A stretch of DNA of 64,000 nucleotides, from NCBI GenBank assembly GCA_025531455.1, contig JAMYHL010000002.1, positions 620,001 through 684,000 on the forward strand. Direction: 5' to 3'. Position 1 is the stretch's first letter; the number at the start of each line of letters is the position of its first letter. This DNA comes from Apiotrichum sp. Y4204. Lineage: Eukaryota; Basidiomycota; Tremellomycetes; Trichosporonales; Trichosporonaceae. The notes under the pieces were generated by a model. It was not told the DNA's origin, made no database searches, and saw only the letters and a program-made list of their open reading frames with translations. The translations under genes were made by a program, and so were the position numbers. Shown here piece after piece: positions 43,713 through 54,239 of the stretch.

Positions 43713-45543
43713 ATGCCTCCTTCAATGACACCAGCCTTCGCCTCTATCCCAAGTTAGTGCCGCAGGCGTCTTAACCTTCAATGATTGAGTGCTGACCCAC
43801 AGACAACACCAACTCCAAGTGGTGGAAGGATGCGGGTCTCCGCAAAAACATGCTCACGGTTGCCGTCCTCTGGACCAATGCTTGGACCTGGGGTGTGAGT
43901 TGATTACGATCCTCTGAACACAAGTGTTGATCTTTAGTATGACGGCACACTCCTGAACGCATTGCAGGCCATGCCGCAGTGGACATCATACTTCAACAAC
44001 CCGTCAGGCGACGCTCTCGGTCTTATCGCCGCCATCTTCTACTTCCCGGCCATTGGCACGCCCTTCATCGGCTCGTACTTTGCAGACCGCTTCGGCCGCC
44101 GCGCCACACTGTTTGTGGCAGTCATGGTCTCTATTGCCGGCGCGCTCCTCAACACATTCGCGAAGAACCGCGGCGGCCTCCTCGGCGGACGCGCACTTAT
44201 GGGAGCCGCGCTCGGCGTGCAGTCCACCATTGGCCCGCCTCTCATGCAGGAGATCTGTCATCCTGTAAGACACCACGAGCGCCTCAATCTCTGACTTCAG
44301 CGTTTACGTGCACGCGCCTCGGCCCTCTGGTTTATCGCATACCAATTCGGCACGGTCATCGCCGCATGGCTCTGCTTCGGCACGCTGAGCTGGCAGAGCG
44401 AGTGAGTCACAAACTGCTCCCAAACTGACGTATAGATGGGCCTGGCGCCTCCCTACCCTTCTCCAGGCGCTCGGCACAGGTATTCTCGCGGTGTTCACAC
44501 TGTGCGGCGCCATGCCCGAGTCGCCTCGCTACCTCGTCTCGATTGGGAAGGAGGAGGAAGCGTGCCGCACGCTGGCGCAGCACCACGCAAACGGCGACCT
44601 TGACGACCCACTTGTGCAATACGAGCTCGCGGAGATCAAGGATGGGCTCGAGAAGGACGCCGGCTCGTCAGGATACCTTGCGCTCGTCAAGACGCCGGGC
44701 AACCGCCGTCGCATGCTCGTCCTCATCTTCATCGCCGTCTCGGGCCAGTGCTGCGGCAACGCCCTTGTCAGCTACTACGTAAGTTAAATGACGGATTGTT
44801 GGCATCTCAGAGGTCCTGACAGGTAGCTTGCGCCTATTCTCAAAACTGTCGGCATCACGTCGCCGCGCCAGGTGGCAGGCATTAACGGTGGCCTCGCCAT
44901 TTTCAGTACACTGAACTCTGTGTTCTCGGCCCAGTTTGTTGAGCGGTGGGGTCGCCGTCCACTGTGGCTTACGTGCATGTCGGGCGTGACTGTTATCTTT
45001 ATTATCATTACAGCGCTCTCCGGTTCTTATGCGACGACTGGCAACAAGGCGACTGGAATTGCCGTCATCCCGTGAGTTTTGAGGTGAAGTTGGGCGAACA
45101 AACCTGACACCACAGAATGCTTTACCTCTTTTTCTTGTTCTACAACGCCGGCTGGATCGTCAACGGTGCCCTCTGTAAGTGACCGAGGACGTTGAAGAGC
45201 CAAGGTCTGACTTGCGTCAGACACGACCGAGATTCTCCCTTACGGCATCCGCACGAAGGCGCTCTCGGTGTACGTCTTCTTCCAGACACTCGCGATTGCG
45301 TTCAACCAGTACGTCAACCCCATCGGCCTCGAGAATATCCAATGGAAGTACTACATCGTTTTTGTCGTCCTCAACTTTATCTGGCTTGTCATCGCGTACT
45401 TCTTCCTCAAGGAGACCAAGGGATACACCCTCGAGGAGGTCACCCGCCTGTTTGACGGGGACCGGGCGGCGGACCATGTGGTCGAGGAGGCGCGGGATGT
45501 TCGGGAAGACGACGTCCTCGATATGAAGGACAGCAAGGCGTAG
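43713..45543 (+). CDS. MFS sugar transporter (fungal sugar porter family)
   Basis: Eight exons (43713-43752, 43803-43894, 43938-44264, 44301-44401, 44436-44778, 44827-45071, 45116-45174, 45221-45543) give 509 aa. Sugar-porter landmarks: GYDG-like start of TM1 (TWGYDGTLLNALQAM), SYFADRFGRRATLF (loop 2-3), GRALMGAALGVQ, AMPESPRYL (loop 6-7), QFVERWGRRPLWL (loop 8-9), and KETKGYTLEEV after TM12. Twelve hydrophobic spans are consistent. The N-terminus and tail are cytosolic and acidic. It resembles the lactose/oligosaccharide permease branch of fungal porters, but the substrate is not certain. Divergence from the GH51 arabinofuranosidase suggests import of pentoses or arabino-oligosaccharides. 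Exon 6 uses a CTGACAGGTAG acceptor; only the last AG keeps the frame. Confidence 0.93.
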
Positions 45544-45859
45544 TTTTGTGAGCGTGATGGTGGGGGGTTTGGGTTAGCTGTTGCGGTTTGGGTTTGAGTG
45601 AGAATGTGATCGTGGATATAGTCTCCAGTGCTTCTAGTAACAATTTCGTCGTATAAAATGTTTCTGTTTAAAAGTATGTCTATGAAGTAGTAGTTCCGAT
45701 TTGTTAACTTGATACTTGGGATCTGGGTCCTCTCCGAGAATCGCTATTGGTAAGTTCTGGAGTAACGGCGACTCGAGACCTAGGGATTCTATTCTGAAAG
45801 CATTCTGCTGATTCACATCTCCACTACAGGTTTACGAAATCTGAGTCTACTCCGGAATC

Positions 45860-46684
45860 CTAAGTGCATTTGGGGAAGGCCTGCTTGTTGCTGGCCTTGG
45901 TAAAGAGGGCGACCTCGGCTTTGCGACGGCGAACGAGGCCGCTGAGCGTCTGGCCGCCGGCCTTGACCCACTTGGGGAACTCCTCGCGGGCGACCTTGTT
46001 CGGGTCCTCACCGGCGTTGAGGCGCTTGAGGAGGCTCGACGAACCAAAGTTGCCGCAGCCGAGGTTAAAAGTGAACGAGGCGAGGGCGGCCCACTGGTTG
46101 TCGTTGAGCTTGACCGAGCTCTTGAGCTTGCCGGCGTTGCAGTTGATGTAGGTCGGCATGTCGTCATTCAGGAGCGAGGTCGCCGTCGCCTTGGTGAGGG
46201 GGAACTTGTACTTCTTTGTCACCTCGGCGCAGCCTTTGGTCTTGCAGAGATGACCATAGCCAACGGTGGGGAGGCCGATGGGGTCGGGAGCAGGGCGGGG
46301 CACAAAGCCCTCAAACTCCTTGACGAGCTCGATGCCGGCGTTGTTCAGCTTCTTGCAGTATCCGCCCCCGGTGGTGGGCGGCTTGGTCGGCGGCTTGGTG
46401 CCGTCGCACTTTTTGATAAAGATGGTGTTGTGGTCCGTTTTGACGTAGAAGTCCGAGACGTAGCACCCGTCGCTCGTCTTGTCCCAGATCGAGTTGCCGC
46501 TTACGCTCGTGCCAGTTGTCTGGCACTGGAGCTTGACGTCGTGTCCCTTGTTGTACACCTTTACGACCGGGTGGTTGGTGCCCGGCCCAGAGCGACAGTT
46601 GACCTTGTCAGCCTTGATGGGGTAGGCGCTGGCGAGGGGCGCGGCGAGCGCGAGGATCACGGTGGCGGCGGAAGTGAAGAGCAT
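45860..46684 (-). CDS. Secreted SH3-GH24 muramidase (phage-type lysozyme)
   Basis: Intronless, 274 aa. A signal peptide covers about residues 1-20 (LAAPLASA). Residues 22-82 form a bacterial-type SH3 domain (NCRSGPGTNHPVVKVYNKGHDVKLQCQ...GCYVSDFYVKT), used elsewhere for wall binding. A TKPPTKPPTTGGG linker follows. Residues 112-274 are a GH24 domain: Glu125, Asp134 and Thr140 occur in EFEGFVPRPAPDPIGLPTVGYGH with the same 9 and 6 residue spacing as the T4-lysozyme triad. Then come WAALASFTFNLGCGNFGSSSLLKRLNAG and a FPKWVKAGGQTLSGLVRRRKAE block. The enzyme should cut N-acetylmuramic acid-GlcNAc bonds in peptidoglycan, which fungi lack, so the target is bacterial. Lack of introns and domain type suggest bacterial or phage origin. 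It is divergent from the M15 peptidase gene. Confidence 0.93.
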   Translation of the reverse strand: MLFTSAATVILALAAPLASAYPIKADKVNCRSGPGTNHPVVKVYNKGHDVKLQCQTTGTSVSGNSIWDKTSDGCYVSDFYVKTDHNTIFIKKCDGTKPPTKPPTTGGGYCKKLNNAGIELVKEFEGFVPRPAPDPIGLPTVGYGHLCKTKGCAEVTKKYKFPLTKATATSLLNDDMPTYINCNAGKLKSSVKLNDNQWAALASFTFNLGCGNFGSSSLLKRLNAGEDPNKVAREEFPKWVKAGGQTLSGLVRRRKAEVALFTKASNKQAFPKCT

Positions 46685-48648
46685 GGCTGCGAAGAGCTAT
46701 GGGGCGCTTGGTGCTATGGGGAAAAGGTAGGGCGATTGGAAGGAGAGAGCAGGCGGTTGTCGCTGATGAAGATAGATTTGTGCGTCCTGGAGGCCCTTAT
46801 ATATGTGCAGCTGTGCTTCTCGGAGAAGTCATTGGGAGTCCAGGCTGGTTGACTGTTCCTTGAGTCCCCACCACATGACATCTCCTAGGCCACAAGGTTG
46901 CGCCACTCTCAAGTGATGACTCTGAGTCAACTACACCACAAATTGTCAGGCTGACCTCGTCCTTGACACAATGAATGCGTTAGATCAGGATATCATAGTG
47001 GGTTCCGATGGACCACCACACTCGCGCCGGAACGTGTGCGAACACTGCATTCGCGTTGGATTGAAACACGCGGACCGATGGATTAGTGTCTTGTACAACG
47101 AGCGAGCTAGTGAGTATCCACGCGTGCCCCATACGTTTGCAGTGGGCTAACAATAGTCTTTTGGCTTCTGCTGGTCCGATCATGCATTGCTAGACGCGAT
47201 CTAGGTCTGCCGGGCCATAAACAGAGTTGCCGGGGCGGAGGTTACCAACGTGGGTGACGTGCAAGTGATGGTGTTTGAGGTGTATCCGCCGGCAGTTAGC
47301 ACGCCAGCAGTTACTGTAGCTCGCCATGCTCCGCATGTCGGTGGACGCGTCCCGTACGTCTGGAGACATTATACCATGATGCGTTTCCAGAGCCTCGGCT
47401 GTTGAAACGTCGAGGCGGTGCTGAGCAGTGCAGTTTCTGGGACATCTCAAACGCGTTGGAGAGATAATGGTGACAGGGGTATCATGAGAGAACGGTTACG
47501 GCACAACCCACGCATAGCGGGACTCTTATCTTCCAGCGGAATGAGTCGTGTGGCGTTGGATTTCTGCTGGTCCCACGTCCCACGGAGTTCGCGTTTCTGT
47601 TCGGCACCTCCAACCTCCATCAATCTATCAGATTCATTGAGGTAAAGACCGTGCGGGAACGGAGTCGTCATCCGTATGCCAGTACCCAGATCTGTTCCAT
47701 AGGATAAGCAGCAGTATCAGGTCCTGTACCCCCGTGACCCCCCTGTTTACTTCTTGGATCGAGGCATACTGGATGGACAGTTGTCCTGAATCCGGTGTAG
47801 CAGTAACGCGTTCCAGCGGAATGGAAACGCCTCTTGACGCGTCGGGGGGTGCGCTTAATTGTTCTTCGGGCTTCAGATCGTATCTTGATCACGTGTGTCG
47901 CGTTTCGTCGCGTTCTCTGCACACACCGGGCGGCCCGCAACATCTTGCCCAAGGTCCACAATTCGATACTTCGGTCTGCGCGGTCTGTTCGTCAGGCTTC
48001 TAGCTGCCAGACATCCATCGGAAGCCTACAAACATCACAAATCCTATTCCCATCGGTGGTCATGGAACAGTGAAACGCTAAAAATCCTGGGTCCTGTTCA
48101 GCATCTCACGCCAAAACGTACCTGCAATTGACCCAACCTTTGTCACCTCTGATGACGCATGAATCCGTCACTCTTATCTTGGACACCATGGTAACACAAC
48201 AACACAACCTTGAGATGCTCGTTTGCTCTCACAGCTTATCGCTCACTTGCCGTCGATCCGCCCATTTCTCCGCGGGGTTCACTGCCTTAGGGTTGTGGGT
48301 CATTCTTTGTTTGGCGCAAAGCTATTCTTGGGAAACGATGTTACCAACGGTCATGGGCTCCGCGAGCGGAGCGAAAAAACTTCGATATGTTCCAACGGCA
48401 AACGTGCTTAGCACCACATGTTTCGGGATGGCCTCAAGAGTGGGTCCACGAGTTGGTGATCGATGCTCGTAAGCCATACTAACCATTCCCTAACCCAAGC
48501 ATCACCTCGACTTGGACCTCATACGGTAGAGTGTCATGCTAAAGCCTCAGTCACCTTCAAGTTTTACATGACTACCTCTCGTCGCGATGATATATAAACC
48601 CCACGACCCCTACACCTCGAGCTCTCCACCAACCCACAACAGTCCACA
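46685..48648. other. Divergent intergenic region between the two peptidoglycan-hydrolase genes
   Basis: About 2.0 kb without a recognised gene. TATA boxes point outward on both sides: CTTATATA at 46796-46803 (read on the minus strand, about 112 bp before the GH24 ATG) and TATATAAA at 48591-48598 (about 51 bp before the M15 ATG). Frames inside are short and domain-free. Confidence 0.5.
48591..48598 (+). promoter_or_regulatory. TATA box of the M15 peptidase gene
   Basis: TATATAAA, 51-58 bp upstream of the ATG at 48649, followed by a C-rich leader (ACCCCTACACC). Confidence 0.65.
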
Positions 48649-50036
48649 ATGCGCCTTGCTCTCATCCAGATCCTCCCTCTCCTTGTTCCCCTCGCCCTCG
48701 CGCTCCCCACTGAGCCGGGCACGCTCGAGGCTCGTGACGTGAGTACCCCATATCGTATAGGCTGACAGTAGGCCGACCTGATCGGTTCCCTCGCAGCCCG
48801 CGAGATTAACGGCGAGCTCGATCTCGTGAACCGCGCCGCTGAGGACTTTGAGGAGCGCAGCGTAAGTTCCCTTAGCCCTACTTGGCTGACGACGAGTATG
48901 ATCTCGATGAGCGTGACTTTGAGTTTGAGGAGCGCGACTTTGAACTGGACGAACGCGACTTTGACGCTGAGCTTGAAGAGCGTGACTTCGAGGTTGAGCT
49001 CGATGAACGCGACTTCAATGCTGAGCTCGATGAGCGTGACTTCAACGGGGAGCTTGAGGAGCGTGACTTCGATGCTGAGCTCGACGAGCGGGACTTCGAC
49101 GTTGAGGAGCGCGACTTTGAACTCGACGAACGCGACTTTGAGCTCGAGGAGCGCGACGACTCGTCGCACCAGCTCGCGCGCCGCGCCGCCCTCCCCGGCG
49201 CGCAGGTGACCGCCGCGTCCGGCCCCGGACCCATCAAGGGCCTGCAGTACCTGCTCGTGAACGCGGGGCAAAAGATCGACATTGACGGCAAGATTGGCCC
49301 CAAGACCAAGGCGGCTGTCATTGCTGTGCAGAAGGCGAAGAAGCTCAACCCCGACGGCATTGCGGGGCCCGCGACCCTCGGCGCGCTCGTGTCCGTCGTC
49401 AGGACCGGGTCGAGCGGCAATGTCGTCAAGGCTGTCCAAGCGCTCGTCGGCGTCGCTGCCGATGGCAAGTTTGGCCCCGGGACAAAGGCGGCCGTCGTCG
49501 CGTTCCAGGGTAAGCACGGCCTGGCCAAGGATGGAGTTGTGGGCCCGGCCACCTGGGCGAAGCTCTTCGGCGGCGGTGGAGGCGGCACCAACCCTCCTCC
49601 TTCGAACAATGGCGACGCGTGCGCCAATGTCAAGGGAGGTGTCGGAATCGGGGACACGGTCATCGCCGCAAGCAACATCCGCGTCAACAAGTGTGTCGCG
49701 GCTAGGGTCAAGCAGATGGTCGCCGACGCCGCCAAGGCCAAGGTGACCCTCCGTGCCAACTCGTCGTGGCGCGACCCCAGCCAGCAGATTGCGCTCCGCA
49801 AGCAGAACTGCGGCACGAGCCACTACGCCATCTACCAGAAGCCATCGAGCCAGTGCCGCCCGCCGACTGCCATCCCGGGCACATCGCGCCACGAGCGCGG
49901 CCTCGCGATCGACTTTTCCAACTGCCAGGTCGGCACGCCCGTGTACAAGTGGCTCAAGAACAATGCGCACAAGTACCACTTCAAGAACCTCATTACCGGC
50001 GAGGAGTCGTGGCACTGGAGCTGGGACGGCCTCTAA
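48649..50036 (+). CDS. Secreted PGBD-PGBD-M15 peptidase (VanY/D,D-carboxypeptidase-like) with ERDF-repeat pro-region
   Basis: Three exons (48649-48738, 48772-48861, 48897-50036) with 33- and 35-nt introns give 439 aa. A signal peptide covers about residues 1-19. Residues 63-148 are an acidic array of about ten ERDF units (DERDF, EERDF, often as AELDERDFN), ending near an ARR dibasic at 154-156. Two PF01471-type peptidoglycan-binding domains follow at about 171-225 and 235-284 (IDIDGKIGPKTKAAVIAVQ; ADGKFGPGTKAAVVAFQ), then a Gly/Pro linker. The C-terminal M15 domain has SRHERGLAID (His392, Asp399) and EESWHWSW (Glu430, His433): three zinc ligands and the catalytic Glu. It should cut D-Ala or peptide bonds in bacterial peptidoglycan stems. 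The catalytic part is bacterial in type; the repeats and introns lie in the N-terminal fungal-style part. The first intron ends CTGACAGTAG. Confidence 0.9.
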
Positions 50037-50599
50037 GCGCTGGCGTTGCTGGCGCTGGGTTCAAGTTCCAGATGACGCGATGGGGCGCAGAGGATCTAAG
50101 AATGATGACGAGCAGCAGAGTCCAGAAGTGTATAAAATCCGTGATAAACAAATATTTGAGCAAGATGCCATTGTCTGTGTGTTGCCTTTTTGCTGTGCTC
50201 TGGCGGAGACTAGTTGTGGCCTTCTAAACATGTGCCCCGGCCAGCATACCATGAAGCGCCTGCGTGCCCAGCTTGTGTTCCGTATGTGACTCGGCGCATC
50301 AAACATCTCTGTTAATCTTCGTCGTCCCAAATGGCATACCGCGGGGTGGCGTCCAAGTCTGGGCTGGGTGTCAGATTGCTGTTGGCATTCCAGCATTCCG
50401 AGCGCCTTCTGAGATCATGAGAACGCACGGCGCACAGATGGCACAGTCCATACCACTGTCACCAAGCGCAGAGCACACGAGCAAGGCGGAGATCTCACGA
50501 GCTGAATGCTGAACGCTGCCTTCATAACGGCCAGTCACAATCTCGGTCCATCACATCTTCCCACCCCTTGACTACTACCACCCCCACATCATCGCCACC
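50037..50599. other. Intergenic
   Basis: 3' region of the M15 gene and promoter of the 7-TM gene. No gene recognised. Confidence 0.4.
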
Positions 50600-51895
50600 A
50601 TGCACGCCGAGGCTGGCGCCGCCCTCCTCTTCCTCATCCTGTACACCATGCTGATGTGCTGGATGCTCTTCATGTTCCACACTCGCCGCTATCTCTGGAG
50701 TTCGCGCTGGGTCGTCCTCCTTCTCCATGCGATGATCCGTGTCATTGCCAGCGTGCGTCGATACAAATGATTGAGACTAACGCCGTAGGGCTTGATGATC
50801 GGCTTCGCGTACAAGGGATGGAGAAACCGGTCCCTTGCGCTCGCCGCCCAGATCATGTCCGCCGAGGGATACTTCGGTATTGTGAGTGGTCGTGGTCCAC
50901 ACAGTCTTATTCTAGGCCATTGCTTGCTACTACTGCCTGCGCCACTTCGACCACGTCCACTTCGGCAAGTCGGTGCTCGGATACCGCGGCTCATCGCCCG
51001 AGTGGACCGGCAGGCGGGGCCTGCGCCGCCTCGGCGAGGTGCTCGCACTCGTCCCCATGTTTCTTCCTTGGCGCTATCTCCGCGAGCAACTGAGTATCAT
51101 CGAGTCATGGCTCCTCTGCGCAAAGTGAGTACTGTGGCAGTAACACGCTAGATTAACGTGCCAGCGTCCTAATTATCGTCGGCGCCGCTCTACTGGGCGT
51201 CGCGTCTGCGAATCCCTTGGCGCTCCTGCATCCGTCCTTCCAATACAAGCTCAGGCTCATCAAAGGACTGCGCGGGACCGGCCAAGCGATGCTTGTGCTC
51301 TTCTCGCTCATGCTGTGTGGCTACGTCGCGATTGCAGCGGTTAAAATGCGCCGGAAGCGATCCTGGGCACACCACCAGAAACGCGGTATGGCAGGCGCCA
51401 CGCTTGCGCTGTACGGCATAGTCGGGATCCTCATGATTCCGCGCTCGTGCTGGGGTCTCGTACAGGCGGTTGTTTGGAAGGTGAGTGGATGTCAGATATC
51501 GCGCTAACATGAAGTACATGCTGGTGAACCCTGCAAACTTTACCCGCGAGGGCACGCAACCGCGCTTCCTCGCCATTGACTATTGTCTGAGCACTGTCCC
51601 CGAGCTGCTGTCGTGAGTGTAGTCAGTAACACATCATGGAAGGCTAACGCCCAGTTCGATCGCACTCAACGCGTCGTGGTGGACATGGCACGCGGAATGC
51701 GCGCCACACTCTCCCGGCGTCCCCTCCGACGAGATATCGTTTGCTGACGCACACGCCAACGGCAACGGCAACAGCCACATTGACGGCGGAGCTAACGGCA
51801 GCTTCCACCCAGACAACAGCGTCGTGCATACCGAAAAGACCGCCCAGCCGATGAGTTACGGCCAGTCGCCCATGATGAAACCTGCTGCGGTATGA
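50600..51895 (+). CDS. Seven-transmembrane-type protein, family not recognised
   Basis: Six exons (50600-50752, 50789-50881, 50916-51124, 51165-51480, 51515-51612, 51655-51895), all with short introns and closing phases, give 369 aa. Hydrophobic spans are visible at the N-terminus (AALLFLILYTMLMCWMLFMF), then WVVLLLHAMIRVIASGLMIGF, a weaker third near the AEGYFGIAIACYY segment, LGEVLALVPMFLP, VLIIVGAALLGVA, AMLVLFSLMLCGYVAI and ATLALYGIVGILMI, about seven in all. The tail is hydrophilic with NGNGNSH and Ser/Pro stretches and is probably cytosolic. The layout resembles fungal 7-TM sensor or RTA1-like membrane proteins, but no diagnostic motif is visible, so function is left open. Confidence 0.78.
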
Positions 51896-52363
51896 GCACA
51901 TCGCGGATCTGATACCTTGTTCCCAGGCGGTAGAGATGCGGAATGGACGAAGTGACGAGGAGGATGGTCGTGAGAATGCATATCTGTTGTCTCGCTCTTG
52001 ACGCTTGGCATTGGCAGTGGAGAGCCTCGATGCGTTCGACGAAAGACGGTCAGCTGGGGGTTGCATTGGTTGGTGCAATTCGTGCTATGCACAACACCAT
52101 GTGTAGCTCTCGCGACACTCACGCGTTGAGAACCTTCGGGCACGCCGGCACGCGGGCATGTACCAAAACAATCCGCTAGCAAACCTCGGCGTTCGACGAG
52201 AGATAACCGCGTTGCTCCATGTGACGTCGCCGCCGCCGGCTACGACCGGCCCATGCATGATCGAGGCGGAGTCCTGGTGGCGTCGAACATAAACAGCAAC
52301 AAGCTCCCAACGCTCGCGGTGCAACTTGTTCCCTTCTCACATTCACCTCACTTCCATCCCAGC
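51896..52363. other. Intergenic
   Basis: Promoter of the DUF2804 gene. An upstream in-frame ATG at 52253 exists, but the residues after it are not family-like. No other gene recognised. Confidence 0.4.
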
Positions 52364-53362
52364 ATGCCCGAGATCACATCCGAAGTGGCGATCGCGCGCC
52401 CGGGCGGCCTCCTCGCAAACGACGCGGTAGGATGGTCGCGGCGCCCGCTGCAGACCTCGCACGAGCTCCCGCACGGCGTGTACTACGGCTGGCGGACGAA
52501 GAAGTGGGAGTACTGGGGTATCGTGAGCCCCGACATTGTGCTGGGCCTCACACTCGTGGATCTCGACTACGCTTCCGCCCTCCAGATATACCTCCACGAC
52601 CGCAAGACGGGCGAGACGGTCGAGTACGAGCCGAACCAGGTCCTTGCCGGGCGCAAGCTCTCCCTCCCCACTGGCCTGCCGCCATTCACGGCCACGGGCG
52701 AGATTGGCGACACATCCATTTCGTGCAAGGACGAAGACAATTCCAGCACGATAATCAAGTTTGCCTCGCTGCGCGCGTCTGGCGAGCTCCGCGTCGATGC
52801 GCGCGGCGAGTCGCTCAACGTCCTCGTTCCCTGGTCCGATACGCGGTTCCAGTACACCCAGAAGGCGCCGGCACTGCCAGTCACCGGGTGGGTGAGCATT
52901 GACGGGCGCAAGATCGAGGTCGGCGACGACGCGTGGGCGGTGCGTGACCGCGGGCGCGGGCGCTGGCCGTACATGAACAAATGGAACTGGGCGGCCGGAT
53001 CGGGGGTGAATCCCGACGGCGTGCGGGTCGGACTCTCGGTCGGCGCGGGGTGGACGGACGGCACGGGGACGACGGAGAACTCGCTTGTAGTCGACGGCGT
53101 ACTTGATGCCTGCCGCGAGGAGATCAAGTGGACGTACGACGTGGCGGACCCTGAGAAGCCGTGGGTCCTCAAGGCGGACTGGATCGAGGCGACCATCACG
53201 CCCTTCCATGTGCGCAATGCGGCGACGAACATGATTGCGGTTGCCAGCGCCACGATCCAGGTGTTTGGTGCGTGGTCTGGCTGGGCAACTCTCTCCGATG
53301 GGCGGCGTATCAGCCTCGACGGGCTTACTGGATGGGCGGAGGAGGCAAACCAACGGTTCTAG
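52364..53362 (+). CDS. DUF2804 family protein
   Basis: Intronless, 332 aa. DUF2804 features are the N-terminal WSRRPLQTSHELPHGVYYGWRTKKWEYWGIVSPDIVLGLTLVDLDYA and the central WVSIDGRKIEVGDDAWAVRDRGRGRWPYMNKWNWAAGSG...VRVGLSVGAGWTDGTGTTENSLVVDG, and the beta-rich rest. The family is widespread in bacteria and scattered in fungi; its function is not known. There is no signal peptide. The start at 52364 was chosen because MPEITSEVAI leads directly into the conserved part, and the earlier in-frame ATG would add an unrelated 37-residue leader. Absence of introns is unusual beside its multi-intron neighbour and fits a transferred gene, though single-exon fungal genes are not rare. Confidence 0.85.
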   Translation: MPEITSEVAIARPGGLLANDAVGWSRRPLQTSHELPHGVYYGWRTKKWEYWGIVSPDIVLGLTLVDLDYASALQIYLHDRKTGETVEYEPNQVLAGRKLSLPTGLPPFTATGEIGDTSISCKDEDNSSTIIKFASLRASGELRVDARGESLNVLVPWSDTRFQYTQKAPALPVTGWVSIDGRKIEVGDDAWAVRDRGRGRWPYMNKWNWAAGSGVNPDGVRVGLSVGAGWTDGTGTTENSLVVDGVLDACREEIKWTYDVADPEKPWVLKADWIEATITPFHVRNAATNMIAVASATIQVFGAWSGWATLSDGRRISLDGLTGWAEEANQRF

Positions 53363-54239
53363 GGAGAGTGAAGAGACACTTGGGATAAAATAGCTGGTCT
53401 GATAATGCTTTACTCTGATGGTATCTGTTGCGTCTTCCTTATCAGCCTGACGCGCTGCCTGACAATAGCGGTCATAGTGCAGCGTAGTGCGGTTATCCAA
53501 ACTCACCATTGCAGCTCTACTAGATCACGGATGACAAGGTCTGGTTGAGCAAACAGGTCTGATTAGTTGCCTGTGGCATTTCGCACATTCGTTTCATTAA
53601 ACAGTTGCACCCGCAGAACAACAACACCGTTTGGCCTGCCCTTGTGAACGACGATGAATCCTCCTGTGACACCAAGCTACCAAGATACCTGTAGCTTCTT
53701 TCTTCCGATAATCTCATCTTTTCTACAAGTTAACATCTATGTAGCTCGTAGGTTGGTCTGCCCACTCATGGACTTCCCCCTCGAAAGATCGCAGCTCTGG
53801 TTGTCGCACCCCTTGGGCGGTGCCACATTCTTAACAAGGCAGTTCTTCTGCGGCTGGCTTCTGTACGTACTCAGGACCTTGCCGACTTGCGCGGCTCTCG
53901 GCCCCAGATTCGGTTGCGGGCAACTGGACAAATGCTAAAAATGTAAAACTACGTACAGCTTGCCCCACCGTTGCGGGCTCTACAATAATACGATTCGTTC
54001 CTACAATCAATATTAAGCTCAGATCATTGGGACGCAGCGGGTCATCGCGGATATCGACGTCGAGATCAATCTGCCGCCGCTGTTTTGGGCCGCTCTAGGA
54101 TCGTCTTGAAGCTCGCGACTCCACAACCATCCGATCTTGCCATCCGAACACTCTCGCCTCCAGACACAACCACCGGTAATGGGAGCTACTAGCTCGCACA
54201 CCCCCTCATCCCTATCGGCTCCGCGCCTAATTCCTGTCC
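53363..54239. other. Intergenic, 0.9 kb
   Basis: 3' regions of the convergent DUF2804 and POLD4 genes. AT-richer than coding sequence; no gene recognised. Confidence 0.45.

Noticed and set aside
48564..50015. 483-codon minus-strand frame opposite the M15 gene
   Set aside because: Antisense shadow: its Val/Glu/Leu repeats mirror the ERDF array, and it has no domain of its own. The plus strand has the complete enzyme.
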